The notes: generated by a model from the sequence alone, not told the origin. 64,000 nucleotides of DNA from Strongyloides papillosus (GCA_005656395.1 SRSI01000038.1:496001-560000); one strand, 5' to 3'. Counted from the stretch's first letter, positions 1-11,088 are shown. Made by a program: numbers and translations.

Positions 1-173
1 CCCATCCAAGTGCGCATTTTCCATATATTTTAGTTCTTTTATAGTTGTTATTTCCATAAAACCCAGGGCGGAGTTAACACAGTAGACTAAAAGAAACTTG
101 ATAAGATTAACTAGACTCCGACTTTTTAAACTAAAAACTGGTGTAAACAATAATGTATATGAGAAGAAGGCTA

Positions 174-1008
174 AAGTTCGGAATAAGGGCGACCACCGTC
201 AAATTGTTTTTTAATGGGATATTCTTGGAATAAAGGGTATTTTAAGCATAGATAACGATGAACAAACATATTTTTAAGCATTTTAAAACATTTGCAGCAA
301 ATTTTTTTTTGTGCAGCATTTGTATTTTCGAGTGATTTTTTATAGTTTTTCGGTATTATAAGCATGAATAAAAATTAATAAACATATTTTTTTGTATTTT
401 TTAACATTTGCAGTAAATTTTTTAAAAGAAAAAAGGCACTGCCGTCGTTATCACACCACATATAGGAAATTTTACAATTAATTTTTTTTAATAATAGGTG
501 GCCCTAAAGAGGGCCGTTGGGTTAAAATTGATTAGTATTAGGAAAACTAAGGGGCAGACATGAGACCTTAAGTATTACTGGTTCTTCTTCTTGTTTTAAC
601 TTGTGAAGCAACTGGTGGACTCAACTGCCTATCTAAGTGATGTTGACCATCAGTTCCGAGATCCTCTTCAATGGATGTTTGACTGTCATCTTTGTTTTGA
701 TTTGAAAGCATTTTTGGTTATTTTTTACTGTCAATTCATTTTTTCATCAAATTTCTCATTTTTCTATCGAATGCCTTGTTATCATTATCAAATTCCTTGT
801 TTTTAATGATTTTTAGTTAATTTGATTGAAAAAAATTTTTTTTAAAAATTTTGATTTTTTTAAGTGAAAAAAAATATTTTTTAATTTTTAAAAATTTATA
901 AAAATTTTAAAAATGCTCATTAACTATGATATTTTATCCTAAAAACATCATAAAAGCAAAAAAAAAATAGTCACAATCAAGAAATAATTGGTCGCCCTTA
1001 TTCCGAAC
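174..1008 (-). mobile_element. Remnant of a TIR DNA transposon (GTTCGGAATAAGGGCGACC family), copy A
   Basis: The two ends are inverted copies of GTTCGGAATAAGGGCGACCA (left near 176, right ending at 1008). On the minus strand about 780-540 there is a coding-like stretch, with one extra base and stops, that aligns with a similar stretch in copy C at 43.2 kb; the shared peptide contains GTDxQHHL and SPPVAS. This suggests decay from an element that once encoded protein. The interior is otherwise T/A-rich. Superfamily not recognised. The ORF on the plus strand at 603-806 is antisense to the conserved stretch and is not a gene. Confidence 0.65.
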
Positions 1009-1015
1009 TAGCTCC

Positions 1016-1100
1016 TGAGAAGAATTTATTAAATAAAAAAGAACAAAACAAGTAACATAAATTTGTAAATTTATATACACATAATATATGGGTGTGTACA
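1016..1100 (-). repeat. Decayed solo LTR related to the LTR at 6003
   Basis: Read on the minus strand it starts TGTACACACCCA, then has TGTGTATATAAA and later TTTAATAAATTCTT, in the same order and spacing as the LTR at 6003-6101. It lacks the terminal GTTAACA end and abuts the right end of the transposon remnant at 1008. No internal retroelement sequence is attached, so it is a solo or truncated LTR. Confidence 0.55.
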
Positions 1101-1679
1101 CTGGTAGCTATTTTCATCCTAATATAGCACAGCGGTTACATAATCTCGTCAAGACAGGGTTAACAAAGTAATTTATTTTGGGTGAGTTAAATAAAATGTA
1201 AAGATAACAATGTGAATGTTTTTTATTTGCAAAATACTTAATATTTATAGTTACGCCTGTAAAGCGCGGTTACAATGTCACAAAAACGTAATAATTTCTA
1301 TGCAATTCAGAAGGATTGTGGAAGCTCCTAAAGAGTTCCAAAAAATACAAAATAGCAATTAATTTATTCTATCTTAAATGTTCTTTAAAATTTCGTTACA
1401 TTTTCTCGAAATAAGAATGTTCTTCATAAATTAACAATCCTTAAAAACAAGCAAAATCAAGTAAATTATAATTTTTTTTGCCTTATTAACCCAATATGTT
1501 ATTTCTCCCTTGACGTGACCACAGGACAATATGCAGGCAACTAAATAGTATAAATTATAAGGTAGTCTAACCTGTAAAATACATATAGGACATTTTTTTA
1601 ACAGAATTTAAGAAATCATTGAGCTATGAAATCACGAAAAAATACGATTATGCGTTTAAAAATTTATTATTTTTCATAA
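1101..1679. other. AT-rich spacer, nothing recognised
   Basis: No open frame of useful length, no tRNA-like or repeat structure noticed on either strand. Confidence 0.5.
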
Positions 1680-3261
1680 TAATTTTTGATGAACATACAT
1701 GTCTATTAATTCCAAGTATCTCTTTTTCAAGAGACAAATTTTTACGAAATCATTAAAGTATCAAAAGTTAGATATAATTTAGGAATAAATTTAACATTCA
1801 ACAAAATAATACCATGTTATTCCGAAGCATCATCTACAAAATTCTATTTAACGCACCACTGGTTAAAGCGATCGATGGCAGATTGTGTAGAATAACACCT
1901 ATTAATAATATTGAATTTCAAAAAAATATTTATACCTATTATTATATGTTGTTTATATAGTAGTCTTTAAAGTCGAAATAACATAAATCAGATGTCAAAA
2001 GTATGTCAATTTAAGGCATTTCCATGTTGCTATATGTGAAGATTGATTGTTTTGCAATAGCAGGTTGTTTTGGAAATTACAATTAAAAGGTCATTTCTTT
2101 ACCTTGTTCATTTAATACTATTTCAGTATAATTTATATACTGATATGAAAATTGATACAATTATAATTTAAATTATTAATAACTCAATGCTTTGTAGATG
2201 AACTATCTTGTGCAGATCTGCATAAAATACTTGTAATATGATAAAAATGACTTTTTAAATTTTTCAAAAGTCAAAAATTAACAAAATAAAATTTTATATT
2301 TGAAGTAAAAAGTTAGAAAAATTTCTAATAGTTCAGTTCACGGAAAATGAATCGTATTTTACAGATATACACAAGAAGAAAGTCATTTGAGTTGTTATGA
2401 AATATAAATATAGTACACACAAGTATGTATAATGTTTATTTAACAACCGAGAAATGCCCCGGTTATCATCTATTTCATTCTACTTTTATAATACTCAAGA
2501 ATAGATAAAAAATATATAAATTATTTAATAGTCTTTTGTCTTTGGTCTTGATTATTGATATTCTTTTATTTATTATTTTCATGACGATCAATTTCCATTA
2601 CAGAGTAAATATATGTAAGATGATAAAAATTATTATTTTATTATTTAAAAAAAGAACAGTATCTACATTTTTTTTAATTAAAGTTATGCGTATACGTATA
2701 ATCAATGGTTAACCTTATATAATATACATTTCATATAGTAAAAAAATATTATATGAAGTCAACGTTCATTAAAAACGATTTCTCAAAGTAAAACATATTA
2801 AAAATAATTTTCTTGTTTAAGAAAAAAAAATTTTAAGATTTGGCTGGGGTGTGTAATAGAGATTAGTTAGTAAAAAATATATTGGTTTAACACACCTAAA
2901 ATTATGAGATTACAACAATAAGAAAACAATATAATAAAATAGTTACAATAAATGAAGAGATATAATAATCCTCTCTCCTTATATCCACGCATGTCATCAT
3001 TTTGCTGTATCATTTCTTACTGCTATATCATCATTTCCGACTGTTAAAAAAAGTTTATAAAGCAGAATGAACAAAACCAAATTAAAACACAAATTGATAT
3101 CGTAGACCTACATAGATTAATTAGATTGATAGAAAGATCTTTACAATAACTTATATCCCGTTTTGTGAGTCAATCAGACATTGGAGATACAGCTAAAAAT
3201 TTTTCCCATTCATTTTTATCTCATTAACAAAAAGAGCAACTAAAGAAATGAATGTTTGTAG

Positions 3262-3790
3262 ATTTATTCGGCCTGAAACTTTGAGATACATGAGTTGCAG
3301 CCAGTCAAAGTCGGAAAAATTGATTTTTAAAAGTTTTCGGAAAATAGATTTTTTTGAAAACAAATTGTGTTTTTAGAAGTAATATTTTGTAAAAAAACAA
3401 ATAAGCATATCTTCAGCTTCGTAAATTTAAATCATTAATATTTTTTGAAATTTGTTTTTAGTTTTTTCAATTTTTGAGTACAAAAATCAAAAAAGCGCAT
3501 GTTCTCACTATGCTCATTCGATTTGTCATGTAATTTTACATCTAACTTCATCAAAAAAAAGGAAAATAAAAAGTGTAGATCATTGTGCTTTTAAATTTTA
3601 GTAAAAAAAATCAGAAAATCGCATGTTTCCACCATGCTCATTCGTTTTTTCATAAAAACTTACTCCCAGAAACAATATTTATTTCTAAAAAAATCTATTT
3701 ACAGGAAGCTTATAAAAATTAATTTTTCCGAATTTGTATCACTGCATTTGCTGTATCTTAAAGTTCCAAGCCGAATAAATTTGCCAACAT
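3262..3790. repeat. Imperfect long inverted repeat
   Basis: The left arm begins TTTATTCGGCCTGAAACTTT and the right arm reads the same on the other strand (near 3790, ATTCGGCTTGGAACTTTAAG). Similarity continues through GTCGGAAAAATTGATTTTTA and AATAGATTTTTTT. Two further direct copies of CGCATG followed by ATGCTCATTCG lie at about 3496 and 3621. The 3634-3903 open frame lies in this repeat and is not supported as a gene. Confidence 0.5.
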
Positions 3791-3942
3791 ACATTATCTT
3801 AGTCTCTCTTTTTATTAATAAAATAAAAATGGGTGATAAAATTTTTAGTTGTATCAATTTTTTTAAAAATGTTCGACTGACACAAAAAACAGGATTTCAA
3901 TAACTATTGTATAAAGTTTCATGATATACATTGCAAAAGATC

Positions 3943-3961
3943 GGGAGCCTTCACGGCTCCC
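3943..3961 (+). other. GC-rich hairpin
   Basis: GGGAGCC (3943-3949) pairs perfectly with GGCTCCC (3955-3961) over a TTCAC loop, in strongly AT-rich surroundings. No T-run follows and no RNA family was recognised. Confidence 0.4.
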
Positions 3962-4565
3962 AAAGAATCCACCAGGACTACACATACAGTGAATCTTATA
4001 CTTTACCAAACTTTTAAATAACAAACATTTTCTTTTTAGAATCTTCTAGGAATTTAATAAAGTGACACTTTTTTTTGGTTTAAAGCAATAGTAATTAAAA
4101 AAATACCTATTTTTGTTTTGTAAAGTTTAGAATAGTTAGTATAGTTAACCTCAATAAAAAACATTCTAGCTTATGTAGTTGGTTATATGAAAAAAGTCGA
4201 ATGTTCTTTGTAACGCAAAAACCGATCTATCTACCGCGTAATGGGCTATCAAAATTTTCTCTTTACATCTTTATTTTAAAATAAAAATTTTATTTCATTT
4301 AAGTAATTTTCCACCTTCAAAAATTTAGAAATTATTTCTATAATTTTACGAGTACTTAATGCATAATTATATAGGATGACCTCATTTTCCGTACATAATT
4401 ATCTTACAAATGTTTTTTGCAAATCTGCGTAGGACAATTCATTTAATCTGCATTTGATACATGCTAAATTTATTCTAACTTTATTATTTTAATGTTTTAA
4501 AAAACTATTGTCTCTTGAAAAAGAGATACTTGGAATTAATTAACATATATGTTCATTAAAAATTA

Positions 4566-5038
4566 ATATAGGAAATCATACATACAAAATACTATGGAAA
4601 TCTTTACGGAAAACGAACACACCTACAAGACTATAAAAGAACTATATTTAAGCAGTTGGTATTTCTGCCACAATAAGTAAATAAATAAACACATTTTGTT
4701 ATTATACTTTTTATTTTGACTTTACTTTTATAGCAGAATCATAAACTCTTTTCGGTAAAATTCCCACATTAGCGTAGGAAGTTCTATAATTTTACTGCTG
4801 TTAAATTAGAAGACATTGAGTATATACTCAAAAAGGAGTCTAATAATCCTAGAAGTTGTTGTATAAGTCGGAGATCAAAGGATATAAAAAAAATATAAAA
4901 GTAAGGAAAACTAAGAAAGTATACCACTGACCGAAACAAGTATTCGTATTCGCGTACTTGTTTACTATCATCGTTATCAGAATAAGCCGACGCCGAAGCT
5001 GTGACCGATCATTTCTCAGGTTAGTTTAACGACTAATC
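4566..5038. other. Spacer upstream of a gag-like relic
   Basis: No gene seen. The last 150 bases are less AT-rich and probably belong to the leader of the retroelement relic that follows; no 5' LTR matching the one at 6003 was found here. Confidence 0.4.
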
Positions 5039-6002
5039 ATGGATACTATTAGAAATAGCAAGAAAGATTTGGATGGAACCGTTACTCTTGATCATTATGT
5101 TAAGAGAGGACAATTGGACTTAGATTTTACTAGGGTCAAGAGATTTTTCTCAAGAAACATAAAAGCAATTACCACCAGAATCCTCTCAAGAAAAGAGAGA
5201 GAGAAACATCATCGTAAGGAATTGAAAGACCTAATGTCAACTCTATTGGAGAATCCACCTGGAAATGCTATCTCTCAGGTTTACGAAGCCAACAATTCCA
5301 AATATCCTAAAGCTACATTTGGACGTCTCCTTGACATCACTATTAATGATTGTTACCTGATGTTGGCTAATCAAGCAGACTTCAATGCTCTTCGCCATAT
5401 CCGTCAAAAACAAGGTGAATCCATCATGAAGTTTAACACCCGCTTCTACCAAAATATGACCGAAGTTTATCCGGAGTATGGAAGAAGAGTAACTGAAGAA
5501 TTTAGCGGAGTAGAAGGAATATTCAGCCCAACAAAATTGAGGTCCAGAAATCAAATTTTCAATGATTATGTCGCTGCGATTAGACAATCAATTGCAGAAA
5601 AAATACCCTACGTTAACGGACCAGGAAAATGATTACGTTATGCTATAAACAAAGCTATCGAAATCGGAGCTATTGAAAAATTAACTATACCAGATACAAG
5701 AAAAGAACTAAGAAGCTTCCCAGGAGCAACTAATTATTTCAGGAAGTTTATTTTAGGATATGCAAAGATTGCAGCACCCTTAACAAAATTATTAAGTGAA
5801 AAAGTAGAGTACCTATGGAAAGACGAACAATCAATGCATTTTTAGAATTGAAAAATAGATTGAAAACAGCACCCATACTGACGCCTCCCGATTTATCAAA
5901 GAACTTTATTATTCACACAGACGCATCTGAATTTGCTATCGAAGCAGTTCTCTTACAAGAAGGCAAAGAAGACAAATATCCAAGGATCATATCATGTGCT
6001 AG
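5039..6002 (+). pseudogene. Ty3/gypsy gag joined to a fragment of RT/RNase H
   Basis: An ATG opens a 197-residue Gag-like frame ending at 5632. It has a basic N-terminal part and the retroelement-typical segment SIMKFNTRFYQNM. Directly after it, in decayed frames, come the end of the RT thumb/connection (RKELRSFPGATNYFRKFILG) and the start of RNase H (LTPPDLSKNFIIHTDASEF, at 5815-6018, with a catalytic-type Asp in HTDAS). Protease and most of RT are missing, so a deletion joined gag to the 3' part of pol. The RNase H frame runs straight into the LTR at 6003, losing the rest of RNase H and integrase. Non-functional relic. Confidence 0.7.
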
Positions 6003-6101
6003 TGTACACACCCACTAATGTGTGTATATAAACTATGAAATATTTTGTATTAGTGGTTCTTTCTTATTAAATAAATTCTTTCTTACATAGTTTTGTTAAC
6101 A
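6003..6101 (+). repeat. 99-bp LTR of a Ty3/gypsy element
   Basis: It starts TGTACACACCCAC and ends GTTAACA (TG...CA). It holds TATATAAA at 6025-6032 and a poly(A) signal AATAAA at 6070-6075, and is followed at once by a primer binding site. A decayed inverted homologue lies at 1016-1100, which defines the 5' boundary. It is either the 5' LTR of the element continuing to 7.9 kb or a shared LTR between two relics; no second copy downstream was found. Confidence 0.65.
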
Positions 6102-6119
6102 TGGAAGTTCCACCGAGAT
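6102..6119 (+). promoter_or_regulatory. Primer binding site for tRNA-Gln
   Basis: TGGAAGTTCCACCGAGAT starts at the first base after the LTR. It is complementary, with one mismatch, to the 3' end of eukaryotic tRNA-Gln as I recall it (acceptor strand, T-arm and CCA). Two thirds of it also forms the 5' arm of the stem at 6108-6177, so the primer site would be double-stranded in a folded transcript. Confidence 0.65.
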
Positions 6120-6177
6120 CTGGTGGCGAGTAGATGGAGCAATCTGTCTACGGCTGCCAGATCTCGATGACGTGGAA
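6108..6177 (+). other. Compound RNA stem-loop containing the primer site
   Basis: Three nested pairings are perfect: TTCCAC (6108-6113) with GTGGAA (6172-6177), CGAGATCTGG (6114-6123) with CCAGATCTCG (6157-6166), and GTAGA (6130-6134) with TCTAC (6147-6151). Together they give a 16-bp interrupted stem with an inner hairpin. In retroelements such structures near the primer site can control reverse transcription or packaging; that role here is inference. Confidence 0.65.
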
Positions 6178-6523
6178 ATACCGCTACCATAAAACATAAT
6201 TACAATTGTGATCTCTAGAAAGATCATTTTTTATTAAACTAAAAACGGATGTCTAGAAAAGACCAAAAAGAAACCAAATTCCATCAACAACCGCCTCCCG
6301 AGAGAAATAATAAGCCCATCAAGTGAGTTTGCCAAATACTAAACTAGTTCTTGCAGGAATGCTCTAAATTACGGAGAAAAAGGTGGGGTTGATGCGGCGT
6401 ATTTAAGAAGTGGAAAATTTCAGTTTAACACACACTTCATTTTTTGTTGTTTTATTATAAAACAATTGCTGCTGCTGCCGGGCTTTCTGCAGGAAAGTCG
6501 AAATTATTACCGAACATAAACTC
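6178..6523 (+). other. Retroelement leader, first part
   Basis: No open frame. Small potential hairpins occur: GATCT/AGATC near 6213, GTCT/AGAC near 6252, and CTTTC/GAAAG at 6483-6497. A CTG repeat run lies just before the last one. It connects the primer-site stem to the hairpin array. Confidence 0.4.
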
Positions 6524-6943
6524 ATATTGACGATTCGTTGTCAATATTAAAAACCTTTAAAACTTATACTGACGATTCGTTTCCAGTATTAAAACACAAA
6601 ATAACTTATTGAAGATTCGTCCTCGATAATAAAAATCTAATAAGCTACTAGCTTGTTATCATAAACCATCAATACATTACTAACAGATTAGTCTGTAGTA
6701 CAAAACTTATTTTACCGCATTTATAAGATTCGTTTTATAAATTAAAAAAAATTATTATCACCTATTCCATTAGTACATCTGGTGGAATACAACAACAATA
6801 AGCTACAAGCTTATTAATATATTTATACTTACTAAGTATACAAAAACAATATACTCTAACGAGTACATATATAACAAATCAGTATATCATTCGATATACC
6901 AAAAAAAAATAAATAAATAAATAACTATTTCCAATAAGGAAAA
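6524..6943 (+). other. Array of twelve consecutive small hairpins separated by A-rich linkers
   Basis: Stems, in order: 6524-6531/6540-6547 (8 bp), 6566-6571/6584-6589 (6), 6606-6612/6623-6629 (7, one G-U), 6638-6645/6651-6658 (8, one G-U), 6678-6687/6692-6700 (9 plus a bulge), 6720-6726/6735-6741 (7), 6763-6769/6783-6789 (7), 6797-6804/6808-6815 (8), 6824-6830/6834-6840 (7), 6852-6856/6861-6865 (5, extendable), 6882-6888/6893-6899 (7), 6927-6932/6938-6943 (6). Stem sequences all differ. The loops of hairpins 1 and 6 are both GATTCGTT, and those of 2 and 3 contain GATTCGT. Linkers are mostly A with few G. The array ends about 50 nt before the gag ATG, so it lies in the untranslated leader. 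Confidence 0.75.
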
Positions 6944-6995
6944 TAAAATTAGACTGAAAAACAGCTAAATAAGTAAAGGCAATTGAACTTTGACG

Positions 6996-7385
6996 ATGAA
7001 TACTACTAATAGTAATCCACTTCCAACGGCTCCTAACGCCCAAGAAACACCTAGATTCTCTAGGATAGCAAATTTCGATGCTATCTTTACCATTCGATCA
7101 AAACAATGGAAAGATGAGCAAAAACTCCTATCAGTAGGACGAATTTCTACAAAAGAGGAAAAAGAGCGACTAATTAAGGCTCAAATGGATGAGTTGACAG
7201 AACTCATGGCATTATGTGAGATCCCAGAGAGGAGATCAGCCATATTACCCGTAATATGGGATACAAGAAAAGCTAATTCGCTTCAAAACGAGTTGTCTAA
7301 AACAATATTATGTAACGCCCCCAGAAGGCGTTATTCAGAAAACCAATATAAATACCAAGACAAATTCATTTTACATGTCAGATAA
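6996..7385 (+). pseudogene. Gag-like fragment downstream of the hairpin leader
   Basis: The ATG at 6996 opens a frame of about 129 residues, beginning MNTTNSNPLPTAP and followed by a charged helical region (LIKAQMDELTELMALCEI). No zinc knuckle is present and the frame stops at 7385. Its position, right after an LTR, primer site and leader, marks it as the start of a gag gene. It is too short for a whole Gag and later gag/pol pieces follow out of order, so it is treated as truncated. Confidence 0.5.
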
Positions 7386-7499
7386 TTGAACATAAAATAT
7401 ATTGTACCGAGGTTCTATTAATAAAAGGTTTATTTCATATATTTCGTTTCTTATCACCCGAGGATAGCACCTCGTTAAAAAAGCTTATAATTAGGATAT

Positions 7500-7901
7500 A
7501 TGCAAAAAGATGTTGTATTACAACCTTTTACAAATGGATCGGATTCCAATTTCAATAAGTGGAAAAATAAACTTTTTAACATGTTATCAGGCATAGCTAC
7601 AACCGACTATTTATTTGGATTAGCATGAGAAGTCTGCGTCAAATTCATTGACGTCTTCATACCTGAATCTAGCGATGCATACAGATTCTTAACACAAGTA
7701 CGCTCAATGTTTTCTGATGAAACAGGAAAACTGAAAGTAGGTACTCAATTACCTACATTGTTAGAAGCTGTATATCTTCAAATGAGAAGCTCTGCTACAA
7801 AAAGCAGAACTTAAATGTTGGCAAAGAGGCCATATTGGGACAGACGCACCGATAACATGGTAAAGTTTATAAAGAAGTACGAAAAGTGCACACAAACATA
7901 A
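7500..7901 (+). pseudogene. Gag-like and integrase fragments in one decayed frame
   Basis: From ATG 7500 one frame reads through a TGA (7626-7628) to a TAA (7812-7814). It has a Gag-like opening (GSDSNFNKWKNKLFNML). The same frame then continues at 7815 with KRPYWDRRTDNMVKFIKKY and EKCTQT. This matches the end of a gypsy integrase zinc-binding domain, where a YW...D..V..... C..C pattern is usual. The juxtaposition of gag and integrase shows an internal deletion. The short gap 7386-7499 has no recognised feature. Confidence 0.5.
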
Positions 7902-9929
7902 AAAGTATCATTTAAAATTGGTGAATATTAATTACTTTTACATACAAAATATATGATCTAACATATGCATTTTTTGGTATACGAAAATGCAATTATTGCA
8001 TAATTTTATTTCTTTTTTGACAGTTTTGTATATGCATAAATATTAAAATAAACAACTGCAATCATACGTTTTATCATATACAAATTTCATAAAAAATCAT
8101 AAACATTCAAGTCTATACTTAAAATAAAAAATAGAAAAAAATTTGTCCTCATCATAACTGTTTTCAAGGTTGTCCAATTTTATAGTTAATGATCCATTAG
8201 GTGTAATTTTTTCTAACTTGAAGAGAAAAATAAGTCTCGAAAGTTTTGAACTACAATTAGTCAAGTTATCTTTAAAAACATTCTTTTTCGATCACTTACT
8301 TTCACTATTTTGTTCCAGTAATAACTTTCCTTAAATTTAGTGAGTGAAACGAAAAAGACCTCGTTTCTATTTATCATGTTTTGATGACCAAAAGGGTTTA
8401 GTAACCCAGTCTCTCTCAAAACTATCTTAACTATTTAAGGAGGATTACCAATCCTTCTAGGCTTGTCATTTTACCCACGTGTGCATATTAACCTATTCAC
8501 CCTCTAATATTCTAATCTCATAATTCCTATTCTTGTATTCTTCCTACTACACTGGTGATTCTTTATTGTATATAATAAAGTTTTTATATTATCACCTGTG
8601 TACTTTCCTTTGAAGAACTAGACATCAGGCAAAACTACTTAATTTTTGCTTTTTATCGTTTTGTTCCATGCATATATAAGTTGTTGTATTTCAGTTGATC
8701 AAAAGCCTTATCATATATTTTCAATTGATTATTTATTCTTTTTTAGTATAAGTGAATATTAGATAAAATTTTAACTATTAAATAGAATTATGATTTTAAT
8801 AATATTGGTGTTTTTCGAATCTATAGCAAAAATAACATCAATATTTACACACAAAAAAATAAGACAAATTTTAACAAAAACAAGCTGAAATGTTGTAAAA
8901 TTGATTCATCTGTTCAAAAAACAAATATGATTCGAGTTTTAAAATACCAAGCGAAAAACAAAAATGTTTTAAACGACGCAAAATATTAGATTCTCGCTTA
9001 AATTTTGTCGTTTTTTTTAAATATGTATATATGACATTTTTAAGTAATGTAACATTTTTTAAACTTTATATTTTTTTATTATATTATGTCCATCTTAAGG
9101 TCTAGCATGTTTTTTTATAACATATTTTGAATTACGTTATTAGAAGTTACTTGCCGTTAAGTTGTAAGCATTTTAACAAAAATCTCTTTTTTAAACAATC
9201 TACTAACAAAAATAATTTTAGAAGTTAAAAAATTTCCTAACAAAAAAAACAAGAAGTAATAATTTTTTAACCACACAAAGCATTAGTAGTTAAAAATGTT
9301 ATTTTAGTATATTGTACTCATTTTAAAATAAAAGATTTAAAAGTTCTTTTGTATTATGAACAAAAATAGACAATATTTTGTAACTTTTCATTAGGTTGAT
9401 TTTTAAAGATGGTCTTGAAAAATATTAAAAAAAATTTTATCTATCATATGAGTATAATTTCATAAGAAAATATAATTTTTAATAATTTCAAGTATTAAAA
9501 CATATAAGTAAACAACTTATTATATGTTAATGAATGCTTATTATAAAAGCATTTATAATTTTACATAAAATTAACTTTTAATATCGTATTTCGGAAAGGT
9601 ATTGTAGAAACAACTTAAGTTTTAGTATAAAAATAATATCGTAGGAAAATAGCAATTTATTTTAATAATTTTTTAAATATTATTTTAATTTTCATGAGTA
9701 AAATAGTTGCGGTAAAATTAGTTGCAGATCAAAAAAATTTTAATATTATTAAGTGGAGCAAATTTACTACGTTTTACACAGATCCGTGTTTTTCTATGTA
9801 TGTATATGTAATTGTTTTTGTTGTTTTTTGACATTTCATAAATAAATATTTATTTTTTAGTAATATTGTATGATAATTTTAGTATTTAAAGAAATTTTAT
9901 TTTTAAAATATTAAAGTAAGCATTCAAAA
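7902..9929. other. AT-rich intergenic stretch
   Basis: Only short open frames and long A/T runs; nothing recognised. The last few hundred bases should contain the promoter of the gene at 9930, but no convincing element could be picked out. Confidence 0.5.
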
Positions 9930-10335
9930 ATGAGAGTTTTTAATACATCAGTAATATTTATAATTATTTCAATATCTAAATATTTTGGATCGGCTTCTTA
10001 TGCAAAGTACTTTGTTATCCTACATCCTAAATGTTATTGCCCAGAAGAAAATATTAAAATGGAGATGAAAAATCATCAGATGCCTAATAAATATTTTGAA
10101 AAAAAAGATGGAAGCTGTAATGATCTCCACGGTCTTCAAGCTTGTTGCGTACCATCTTATTCACATAAACGTAAGTAAATATACGAAAAAATAATTATTT
10201 TATTTAAAAGAACAATACGTTGAAATTACTCATACTTGTGGTGAAGAAAAGATTATTAGAATGTATCTTGATGATCAATGTGAATTTATTAATGATACAG
10301 ACAATATTTATTCTTATCATTGTTATGAATCTTAA
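9930..10335 (+). CDS. Small secreted cysteine-containing protein (two exons)
   Basis: Exon 1 (9930-10170) starts at the first ATG and encodes a hydrophobic signal peptide (about residues 1-25, ending near GSASYA), then a C-Y-C pair, a single Cys and a CC pair. It ends in a clear donor (C then GTAAGTAA). After a 40-nt intron (10171-10210, acceptor TTTAAAAG) exon 2 (10211-10335) continues in phase with VEITHTCGEEK, two more Cys and a TAA stop, giving 121 residues. A poly(A) signal AATAAA lies at 10388-10393 and another at 10514. Function not recognised. An exported small protein is inferred from the signal peptide and Cys content. The splice model is the main uncertainty: without it the frame stops at 10178. 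Confidence 0.6.
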
Positions 10336-11088
10336 TGATATTATGAAGTTAAAAGAAACATTATGGATGAAAAAAATAGTTTTCAACAATAAATTATTTT
10401 TCCTAATGAATAATAATTGCAAAAACTCACAATTTTATCATCTTTTTCAGTTTTTTATGATTTAAACTTTGTTATATTATTTAAATAATTTTTTTTAATA
10501 TTTCAGTATTTTAAATAAACAATTGCCTAATAGTTTAATATTGATAAAATACAGCAATAATTTTAATGTATTGTTTTATTAATTTGAGAACAAAGACACA
10601 AATACAAGTAAATATTAAATAAAGACCATTAAAGAATAATACTGAGCGATTTAATACTAAAAAAATCACAAACCGATTTATAAGTTTTTAATCCAGATAA
10701 AAAATAACTGACAATAGTCTTTTCTTTTTTATAAGAAAAACGCTAACACATTTTTCAAGTCTTAGATGGTCTTCATAATACAAACATTTTTCCCATACAA
10801 ATAATATAAAATTTTACATGAATAATTAGCTTTTTGAGATGAATTCTAAATACTTTTAAGTATCAAGAATATATAAAGTATAGTAGATGCGTTTAACATT
10901 TAGAACTTAAAGGTACCAATCTTTAAAAAAGAAGACATTAAAAAACAGTATAAAGAATTTTTTTTATTCTTTATGGAATAGAAAGTCTCAGCTCTATCAT
11001 CATAGCAATTAAAAAGAATGTAACTTTTTTTAATGTAAACACTTTTTTTATGATTTTATATTTATTTAAAAGCTTAAAATCTTCTCTA
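10336..11088. other. 3' region of the secreted-protein gene and spacer
   Basis: Contains the candidate poly(A) signals above; no other gene seen. The open frames at 10204-10465 on both strands are shadows of exon 2. Confidence 0.45.

Larger units (their letters stand above)
1680..4565. mobile_element. Possible foldback element bounded by about 57-bp inverted repeats
   Basis: The segment at 1680-1736 is an inverted match to 4508-4565, sharing TTCCAAGTATCTCTTTTTC and AAGAGACAA with few mismatches. The arms bound 2.9 kb of AT-rich DNA with no transposase-like frame and contain a second inverted repeat (3262-3790). It could be a non-autonomous DNA transposon. No target duplication was identified. 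Confidence 0.45.

Noticed and set aside
603..806. 67-codon plus-strand frame
   Set aside because: It is antisense to a conserved decayed frame of the transposon remnant and has no features of its own.
3943..3961. Histone-type or terminator hairpin
   Set aside because: Sequence does not fit the histone stem-loop and there is no histone gene upstream or T-run downstream.
6524..6943. CRISPR array or tandem repeat
   Set aside because: Stem sequences all differ, spacing is irregular and only the loop motif recurs in some units.
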